Positions 6,200 through 11,404 of a stretch of DNA of 11,404 nt are shown in pieces. Both the position numbers and the translations under genes were made by a program. The stretch's first letter is position 1, and every line of letters starts with the position of its first letter. The notes under the pieces are model-generated. The model had not been told where the DNA came from. It saw only the letters and a list, made by a program, of their open reading frames with translations, and did no database searches. Source of the DNA: DASROJ01 sp035646975 (lineage in GTDB: Bacteria > Acidobacteriota > Polarisedimenticolia > JACPZX01 > DASXTC01); assembly GCA_035646975.1 (NCBI GenBank), contig DASROJ010000012.1:1-11404 (forward strand). Direction: 5' to 3'.

Positions 6200-6217
6200 A
6201 TATCGGAAGAGAGTGAC

Positions 6218-7282
6218 ATGGATTTCCGCGAGTATCTGCTGCAACCGTTGATTTATGGCCCCCTCGCGAGCCTCGCGATGGTCCTGGCGCTGCTTTTTCT
6301 CAAGAGGAGGCTCTTCAAGATCGTTCAGCGACTGGCTGCCCGCACCGCCACCCGCATGGACGACCTGTTCCTGGAGGCCGCGGGCCGCCCGCTCAATCTC
6401 ATCATCGTCGCCTCGGGCCTGCAGCTTCTCGGCCGGCTGCTGCCGCTGACCGAAGAGGCCGACGCCACCAATGACCTGCTGTACAAGGGCATTTTCATCC
6501 TGGCGCTCGTCTGGCTCGTCGACCGCCTCGCGCGCGGGCTCATCGACATCTACAGCGCGCACATTCCGTTTCTCAGCCAGGCCCGTGGGGTGGTCACCGG
6601 GCTGGTGCGAGGACTGATCGTCGCCCTGGGCGGGCTCATCCTGCTCGACTCGATGGGGATCTCGATCACTCCCCTGCTGGCCTCGCTGGGCGTGGGGTCC
6701 CTCGCGGTGGCACTCGCCCTGCAGGGCACACTGGCGAACCTGTTCGCGGGCATACACCTGCTCGCGGACAAGGCGATCGAGCCGGGCCAGTACGTCAGGC
6801 TGGAGTCCGGCCAGGAGGGAATCGTCGAGAGGATCGGCTGGCGCAGCACGCGCATCAGGTTGCGGAGCAACGCCACGCTCATCGTGCCCAACCAGAAGCT
6901 GGTTGAAAGCGTCATCACCAACTACGAGCTGCCCGCGTCGGACACCGGCATCACGGTGACGCTGGGCATCCACTATGACAGCGACCTCGACCTGGTCGAA
7001 CGGGTGACCATCGAGGTGGCCAACGAGGTGATGCGCCAGGTTGAAGGCGGAGTGCCCGCGTTCCAGACATTCGTGCGGTTCACGGCTTTCGGTGACTCGA
7101 GCATCAGCCTCGACGTGGTGCTCCGCTCGAAAAGCTATCCCGATGGCGTGCTCGTCCGGCACGAGTTCATCAAGCGGCTGCGGAAGCGTTACCGCTCCGA
7201 GGGGATCGTCATCCCCTACCCGGTGAGGACGCTGGACATTCCCGGCGCGACGCTGGAGCGTCTTGGACCATCGGCCACCTGA
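6218..7282 (+). CDS. MscS-family mechanosensitive ion channel
   Basis: An inner-membrane channel that opens under membrane tension to release solutes on hypo-osmotic shock. It has 354 residues. Helices are predicted at about 11-29, 58-75, 87-112 and 125-148, followed by the pore helix and its extension at about 152-185 (GVGSLAVALALQGTLANLFAG, then LLADKAIEPGQYV), the family hallmark. A cytoplasmic beta domain follows (GIVERIGWRSTRIR, then VPNQKLVESVITNY at 223-236) and an alpha/beta domain ends in GIVIPYPVRTLD (about 329-340), matching the usual IPFP-type ending. The ATG at 6218 is preceded by GGAAGAGAG 4 nt away. The frame is open far upstream (to 5897), but that part only runs antisense through the CBS gene. 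The extra N-terminal helices make it a mid-sized MscS paralogue, longer than E. coli MscS. Its divergent neighbour is a CBS sensor gene. Confidence 0.93.
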   Translation: MDFREYLLQPLIYGPLASLAMVLALLFLKRRLFKIVQRLAARTATRMDDLFLEAAGRPLNLIIVASGLQLLGRLLPLTEEADATNDLLYKGIFILALVWLVDRLARGLIDIYSAHIPFLSQARGVVTGLVRGLIVALGGLILLDSMGISITPLLASLGVGSLAVALALQGTLANLFAGIHLLADKAIEPGQYVRLESGQEGIVERIGWRSTRIRLRSNATLIVPNQKLVESVITNYELPASDTGITVTLGIHYDSDLDLVERVTIEVANEVMRQVEGGVPAFQTFVRFTAFGDSSISLDVVLRSKSYPDGVLVRHEFIKRLRKRYRSEGIVIPYPVRTLDIPGATLERLGPSAT

Positions 7283-7295
7283 ACCGGCAGGCGCA

Positions 7296-7325
7296 TTGAC
7301 TCCCATTCGCACCCCGGTCTAGGAT
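7296..7325 (+). promoter_or_regulatory. Candidate promoter downstream of the MscS gene
   Basis: TTGACT (7296-7301) and TAGGAT (7320-7325) are separated by 18 nt. It points at the small decayed coding remnant and the tRNA-Leu that follow. It could be the surviving promoter of a lost gene. Motif evidence only. Confidence 0.3.
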
Positions 7326-7357
7326 TGCCCTTCCGCCAGCCCGGAGAGACGCGCGCC

Positions 7358-7463
7358 ATGAACGTACAGCGTCGTGGGCGGAGACATCATCCTGTCGATC
7401 CCGGGAATCTTCCTCGCCGAGCCGAACAGCCTTGATCGCGTGACTCGAAACCTGTCGGATTGA
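7358..7463 (+). pseudogene. Possible frameshifted remnant of a PDZ-domain protein
   Basis: An ATG at 7358, with GGAGAG about 10 nt upstream, opens a 25-codon frame (7358-7435) whose first residues MNVQRRG look ordinary before it turns into Arg/His-rich sequence. In another frame, 7362-7463 reads TYSVVGGDIILSIPGIFLAE and then PNSLDRVTRNLSD and a stop. GGDIILSI is the classic start of the ligand groove strand in PDZ domains of HtrA/DegP-like proteases, and the following segment resembles the helix after it. A single-base shift near 7374-7378 would join start and tail into about 35 residues, far shorter than any whole PDZ protein. I read it as the stump of a deleted gene; a short real ORF, or chance, remains possible. 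Confidence 0.4.
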
Positions 7464-7466
7464 AGA

Positions 7467-7475
7467 TGCTAGGCT
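7467..7475 (+). promoter_or_regulatory. Candidate extended -10 promoter of the tRNA-Leu gene
   Basis: TGCTAGGCT forms an extended -10 element (TGn plus TAGGCT at 7470-7475) ending 8 nt before the first base of the mature tRNA. No good -35 is seen at 16-18 nt, which an extended -10 can tolerate. Confidence 0.4.
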
Positions 7476-7483
7476 CTTGAGGC

Positions 7484-7571
7484 GCCGGAGTGGCGGAACT
7501 GGTAGACGCAGGGGACTCAAAATCCCCCGAGGCCTAGCCTCACGAGGGTTCGAATCCCTCCTCCGGCACCA
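7484..7571 (+). tRNA. tRNA-Leu, anticodon CAA (reads UUG)
   Basis: The full class II cloverleaf can be drawn. The acceptor stem is GCCGGAG (7484-7490) with CTCCGGC (7561-7567). The D arm holds TGGTAGACGCA. The anticodon stem is GGGGA (7511-7515) with TCCCC (7523-7527) around the loop CTCAAAA, giving anticodon CAA at 7518-7520. A long variable arm has stem GAGGC/GCCTC (7529-7533 and 7537-7541). The T arm is GAGGG-TTCGAAT-CCCTC (7544-7560). Discriminator A73 and an encoded CCA (7569-7571) complete it. The long variable arm, A73 and the loop identify leucine; it resembles E. coli leuX in the D and anticodon arms. Confidence 0.97.
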
Positions 7572-7581
7572 TCTCCACCCG

Positions 7582-7594
7582 GTGCGGCGCGCAC
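7582..7594. terminator. Small hairpin between the convergent tRNA-Leu and protease genes
   Basis: GTGCG (7582-7586) pairs perfectly with CGCAC (7590-7594) around a 3-nt loop, in the 24-nt gap between the tRNA end and the protease stop. The symmetric position suggests a shared bidirectional stop or tRNA 3' processing signal. No T-tract is present in either direction, so this is weak. Confidence 0.25.
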
Positions 7595-7595
7595 G

Positions 7596-10500
7596 TTAAG
7601 GGCAGCCACCGCTCGGGTCATGGTGGGTGATGGCCGGGCAGGCGGCCGGCGCGCCGGCATAGGTCAGCTCGCCGCCCTGGGCGCTGCGGCTCCAGCTGCC
7701 GTCGGTGCCGCCGCCGTCGGTCCCCGCGACGAGGAACCAGACGTTACCCGACAGCGCGATCGTCGCGGCGCCGTTGGCGGGCAGGTCGCAGAAGCCACCG
7801 GCGAAGCTCGAGTAGCTGCCGAGATTTCCCCAGTAGATGTTGACCGCGGAGGCCGGGCAGCTCGTCGCGTCCCAGCTCAGCAGCAGATCGGTGCCGCTGA
7901 GCGTCACGGTAAGTGGCTGGCCGGGCACCGAGGCGCCGTCAGGTATCGGCGGCGGTCCGGGTGTCAGCATCGTGCAGGAGCCGGGCACCAGCGCCTTTGT
8001 CATCTTGATGTCATCGATCCACCAGTTGCCACCCGGGTAGAAGTAGTCGCCCGACAGGTGGAACCTGATCCTCACGTCGCCACCCGCCCAGTTCGCCAGC
8101 GATGCGGTGTAGGTCTTGTAGACCATGTTGGTGCCGCTGAAATAGGTCGTGATGTTGCCCGTCGAGGCGCAGTTGTTGAACGGGAACTCGACCAGCGCCG
8201 GGTAGTCGGGTGTCAGCGGCACGCGGGTCCAGTTGGTGAAGGCCGGACCTGTCGCGATCTCCACCTGCCCCACCGATCCTCCAGCGCCGAAGAATCCGAA
8301 CGGGTCGTACTCCAGGTCATGAATGGTGGCGAAGGAGAGAATCGGACCTTGTCCAGGGTCGGCCAGCGTGATGGCCGGGCTGGTCAAATCCGCGCAGACG
8401 CCGGCCGAGCTGGCGGCCGTGTAGACATGCGGGCCCAGGTTGCCTCCGGTGGCCGCCACGGTCCAGGGCGCGGCACGGGTAAACGATGCTGCACCGGTAT
8501 CTCCCGCGTCATCCTGGAACGTGCCCAGCGCCACCGGACCCGCGGCAGAGGCGACCGCCTCGGTCAGGTTTGTCTCCTCGTTGCCCCCCCGGCACGGCCC
8601 GCCGTGACCCGTCGTGGCGTCCTCGGCACGAACGATGTAGTGATATGAGGTCCCGGAGGCGAGGTTTGCCGAGTCGGCGTAGCCGGTGCCGGCGACGCAT
8701 CGGGCGATCCGGTTGGACGGTCCAGGGGTGAACCCCGCGGCGGTGCTCCGGTACACGTTGTACCTGACATCGGTGCCGCAGTACGGGCTGGCGGGACTCC
8801 AGCCCAGGTTGACGGTGCAGCCGCTCAGCCCCGCGCTGCCGGCCGAGCCGATCCCCTGGAACACCGGATCGAGAAAGCAGTCTCCCGTGGTCATGACCGA
8901 AGCGCAGGCCGATCGCGCCGACTCGCATTGAGCCGCCGCGTCCGACGCGGCGACGACGTAGTAGCTGTAGGTCGCGCCCCCGGATACCGTGGAATCGAGG
9001 TACGAGGTGCCATTCACACCCGTGGCCACCGGCACCCAGGGACCCGCCGGGCAGGCGCCGAGGCTGCGGTAGACGTTGTAGGCGTTGGCTCCGCTCACCG
9101 CTCCCCAGGAGACCTGGGCCTGGTTGTCCGCGGGAGCTGTGACGGTGGGGGCGGCTGGCGCCGCCGGCGCCGGGCAGTCGGCGATCGCTCCGTGCACCAC
9201 CAGCGCGAACGGTTGCGGGCCCATCGCGACATCGACCCCCTTCACACGCACCACCCAGCGTCCGGCTGCGGGGGCGGAGAAGACCAGACGCTCCTCCACG
9301 TTGACCGGGTCGTGGGGATCGGAGGGATTCATCGTCTGGATCGGCGACTCGGTGCCGGGGTCGAGTGTCTGGAACCACACGTTGCCATCGGGATCGATCA
9401 CCTCGAGCTTCAGCTCGTTCACGCGCGCCACCGCGGCGTTGAGCGCCGCCGGGTAGTCGGTCCAGACCAGCGTGGCGCGCAGCGGCGTGCCGGCGGTCAC
9501 ATCGTAGGCATGGGTGACAAGACTGCCCGTGGCAATCCCTTCGCGGTGGTCGTCCACGCGAAGCCCGACAGGGCTGCCCGTGAAGGTCAGCGTCGAGCCG
9601 AGCAGGATCCTTCCATAGCCCGAAAGGAAGTCGGGCGCCGGCGCCGTTGAGCCCAGCGCGACCGCGCCGTCGATCAACGTCGCCTTGAGCAGCGCGGCCG
9701 AAGGGGTGAATCCCTGGGCCGGGTTGCGCGACCCGGTGGCGTAGAAACCGGCCGTGTAGTACTCGCGGACCAGAGCGGCAAGCCCCGCGGTGGTCGGCGT
9801 GGCCATCGACGTTCCGTCGAGCGAGCAGGTCGAGCAGTTGTTGCTGGTGGGATCGGCGTCGGAGGCGGCGGAGACGACCGACTCGCCCTGCGCCGCCAGC
9901 GTCGGTTTGAGCCTGCCGTCGAACACCGGACCGTTGCTGGAGAACTCCGACGGCGTGGAGGCGTTGACGCCATGACCGAGTGACCCGACGGTGATCGGGT
10001 TCTTGGCGGTGCCGGGAGTGCCGACCGCATCAGGCGCCACGCAGCTCAGGCCCGCGTTGCCCGCGGCCACGACGAAGAGCAGATCGGGATAGCTCCACAT
10101 CGCGAGATCCGCATCGCGCGCGAACGAGTCGTACGGTATCGAGCAGCCCGGCACGCACTCTCCGAACGCGTCCTGGCACCCGCCGCCCCACGAATCGTAG
10201 TGAATCCGCGCCCCGGTGCGATAAGCGACGTCCGCGAGGTTCCACAGCGTTCCGCCGCGATCGTTGAGGTACTCCAGACCATCCCCCATCTCCTCGACCA
10301 CCAGCTTTGCCCCGGGCGCCTGCCCGTCGCCTCCGTTGCGACCTGCGCTGGAAAACGTCGTGCAGTTGGCGTACGGAGATGCATCCCCGGCGGCCGAGCC
10401 GGAGGTGTGCGTGCCGTGTCCGCTCGCGCCGAGCGTGGCCGGGCAGGTGTCGTCGTCACCCGTTGGGGTGCCGGACCAGTTGTAATAAATGATGTCCTTG

Positions 10501-11360
10501 CGTCGCGCGGTGTTGGGGGTTCCCACCGGACAGGGCGCCGTCAGGCAGTTGAAGAAGGGGGGCGCGCCGGCGGTGTCACGGAAGAAACAGGAGTCATAGT
10601 CCTGCCCGGTGTCTCCCATCGCGATCGTCTGGCCGCATCCGAAGATACCTCGATCGAAGATCGGTGTCTGCTGCGGCGACGGGCCGACGAACGACTGGTG
10701 GACCCAGACGCCATCCTGGTTGTAGAGGCGGAACGGCCGCACCGGCTCTATCGCCTCGACCTCGGGCAGCCCGGCGAGCCGGGAGAGTATGTGACCGAGC
10801 CTGCCGGCAGGAACGGTGGCCTCCACGCGCCATGCGGCGTCCTTGCCGGAGGGATGCCCCTGGGGATCCAGTCCAGCCAGCGCGTCGAGCACCCGGGTTG
10901 CGGGTTCTCCCCCGCTCAGGACGATGCGAACCCGGGTCGGGCCGGAGGGGCGCTCCGCCGACTTCGACAAGTCGGAGCCCACCTTGTAATAGCCGGGCAG
11001 ATCACCCAGCCAATCAACAAAGGAGAGAGAGCGGAGCGATTCCTCCGTCTCCGGTCTTGTCCGAAGCAGGTAGCCATGCGTTGGGACATAGCCGAGAATC
11101 TCGGCCCCCTGCGATTCGAGCTGCGCTTTCTGTTCCGGCGCCAGAGACGATCGGGTGATGGCCACCAGGTACCGGTGACCCCGAGCGCTCGTGCGAAGCG
11201 CCGCGTCCTGAAACCATTCCGGCGGCACCGATGGAGGCCCCTGCGGCCGGAAGAGGCCCGCGGAGAATCTCAGCTCACCGGGAGGCCGGGGGGCCGGGGC
11301 GGCCGCGACCAGCAACGGCCCGAACAGCAAGAGGGCGGTGAGCGCAAGCCTGCGAGTCAT
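7596..11360 (-). CDS. Secreted subtilisin-like serine protease (S8, KP-43-like) with C-terminal beta modules
   Basis: A large exported endopeptidase of 1254 residues. Residues 1-22 are a Sec signal peptide (RR, then LALTALLLFGPLLVAAAPA). An N-terminal propeptide-like region follows (about 23-225), including a part resembling an inhibitor fold. The S8 catalytic domain is at about 236-590: Asp250 in MGDTGQDYD, His315 in SGHGTHTSG, Asn435 in VAAGNAG and Ser518 in DGTSMATP. The triad and oxyanion residue are complete, so it should be active. A beta-barrel follows (about 598-725, LRATLVWTDYP, NELKLEVIDPDGN), as in the KP-43 group. Then come fibronectin-III-like modules (about 735-826 and 828-940, each with a YNVYRS core), a jelly-roll-like domain (about 945-1122, ending NWWIDDIKM) and a last module (about 1140-1240). 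The catalytic domain is unusually cysteine-rich. No membrane anchor or sorting tail is seen. The ribosome site is weak (GGGGAA at 8 nt). Substrate is unknown; scavenging of environmental protein is likely. Confidence 0.95.
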   Translation of the reverse strand: MTRRLALTALLLFGPLLVAAAPAPRPPGELRFSAGLFRPQGPPSVPPEWFQDAALRTSARGHRYLVAITRSSLAPEQKAQLESQGAEILGYVPTHGYLLRTRPETEESLRSLSFVDWLGDLPGYYKVGSDLSKSAERPSGPTRVRIVLSGGEPATRVLDALAGLDPQGHPSGKDAAWRVEATVPAGRLGHILSRLAGLPEVEAIEPVRPFRLYNQDGVWVHQSFVGPSPQQTPIFDRGIFGCGQTIAMGDTGQDYDSCFFRDTAGAPPFFNCLTAPCPVGTPNTARRKDIIYYNWSGTPTGDDDTCPATLGASGHGTHTSGSAAGDASPYANCTTFSSAGRNGGDGQAPGAKLVVEEMGDGLEYLNDRGGTLWNLADVAYRTGARIHYDSWGGGCQDAFGECVPGCSIPYDSFARDADLAMWSYPDLLFVVAAGNAGLSCVAPDAVGTPGTAKNPITVGSLGHGVNASTPSEFSSNGPVFDGRLKPTLAAQGESVVSAASDADPTSNNCSTCSLDGTSMATPTTAGLAALVREYYTAGFYATGSRNPAQGFTPSAALLKATLIDGAVALGSTAPAPDFLSGYGRILLGSTLTFTGSPVGLRVDDHREGIATGSLVTHAYDVTAGTPLRATLVWTDYPAALNAAVARVNELKLEVIDPDGNVWFQTLDPGTESPIQTMNPSDPHDPVNVEERLVFSAPAAGRWVVRVKGVDVAMGPQPFALVVHGAIADCPAPAAPAAPTVTAPADNQAQVSWGAVSGANAYNVYRSLGACPAGPWVPVATGVNGTSYLDSTVSGGATYSYYVVAASDAAAQCESARSACASVMTTGDCFLDPVFQGIGSAGSAGLSGCTVNLGWSPASPYCGTDVRYNVYRSTAAGFTPGPSNRIARCVAGTGYADSANLASGTSYHYIVRAEDATTGHGGPCRGGNEETNLTEAVASAAGPVALGTFQDDAGDTGAASFTRAAPWTVAATGGNLGPHVYTAASSAGVCADLTSPAITLADPGQGPILSFATIHDLEYDPFGFFGAGGSVGQVEIATGPAFTNWTRVPLTPDYPALVEFPFNNCASTGNITTYFSGTNMVYKTYTASLANWAGGDVRIRFHLSGDYFYPGGNWWIDDIKMTKALVPGSCTMLTPGPPPIPDGASVPGQPLTVTLSGTDLLLSWDATSCPASAVNIYWGNLGSYSSFAGGFCDLPANGAATIALSGNVWFLVAGTDGGGTDGSWSRSAQGGELTYAGAPAACPAITHHDPSGGCP

Positions 11361-11361
11361 G

Positions 11362-11401
11362 CGGGGGTTCCCCGACGCCGGCCCTGCCGGGACGATCCCG
11401 G
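11362..11401 (-). promoter_or_regulatory. Two stem-loops in the leader of the protease gene
   Basis: CCGGGA (11387-11392) and TCCCGG (11396-11401) form a perfect 6-bp stem with a 3-nt loop 26 nt before the protease start. Closer in, CGGGG (11362-11366) pairs with CCCCG (11370-11374) around 3 nt; on the minus strand this stem contains the only Shine-Dalgarno-like GGGGAA. The outer one may equally be the end of a gene beyond the window. Only 44 nt of upstream sequence are available, and no promoter is visible in them. Confidence 0.35.
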
Positions 11402-11404
11402 TGC

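Noticed and set aside
5897..6217. A 107-residue N-terminal extension of the MscS channel frame.
   Set aside because: It runs antisense through the CBS gene, has no family similarity, and a good ribosome site precedes the ATG at 6218.
7544..7571. The tRNA-Leu 3' end as an integration site (attB/attL).
   Set aside because: No second copy of the tRNA 3' end and no integrase gene is visible in the window.
7620..8648. A 342-codon plus-strand frame (and another at 8928-9650) opposite the protease.
   Set aside because: Arg/Gly/Ala-rich composition, no motif, and full overlap with a coherent multidomain protease.

Overview
The window is GC-rich, densely packed bacterial DNA. It has Shine-Dalgarno-type ribosome sites, several stop/start overlaps and a tRNA with an encoded CCA end. 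The gene styles (a secreted cysteine-rich subtilase with fibronectin-like modules, a MacB-type exporter, several sigma factors) would suit an uncultured Acidobacteriota or a similar soil or sediment lineage. That placement is an inference from style; no marker gene here settles it.

Layout. (1) 106-3178, plus strand: a three-gene ABC export operon, one LolD/MacB-type ATPase followed by two different FtsX-type permeases, with junctions of 0 and 1 nt and a plausible promoter just upstream. (2) 3378-4217, plus strand: a sigma-70 family factor of group 2/3 size whose region 3 is replaced by a short His/Cys-bearing linker. (3) 6153-4236, minus strand: a compact set of four genes, namely a CBS-pair protein, a second CBS-pair protein with an N-terminal zinc ribbon, an ECF sigma factor, and a soluble zinc-binding anti-sigma factor that overlaps the ECF gene by ATGA. 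(4) 6218-7282, plus strand and divergent from the CBS genes: an MscS-family mechanosensitive channel. (5) 7283-7483: a short intergenic stretch with a promoter-like site and what looks like a decayed, frameshifted PDZ-domain remnant. (6) 7484-7571: tRNA-Leu(CAA). (7) 11360-7596, minus strand: a 1254-residue secreted subtilisin-family (S8, KP-43-like) protease with C-terminal beta-sandwich and fibronectin-like modules.

How the genes may work together. The most interesting part is 3378-7282. Two unrelated sigma factors lie tail to tail. The ECF/anti-sigma pair follows, on the same strand and with only a 57-nt gap, two tandem CBS proteins whose family often senses adenine nucleotides. A mechanosensitive channel is divergent from them. 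The anti-sigma has the same C-x25-H-x3-C-x2-C spacing as RsrA-type redox/zinc anti-sigma factors and no membrane segment. The second CBS protein carries a CxxC...CxxC ribbon, and the larger sigma factor has an HxH...CxxC cluster. A cytoplasmic stress circuit reading thiol/zinc state and nucleotide state is a reasonable hypothesis; nothing in the sequence proves it. The ABC exporter and the protease look like ordinary envelope and secreted functions. I see no CRISPR array, insertion sequence, prophage gene or integrase.
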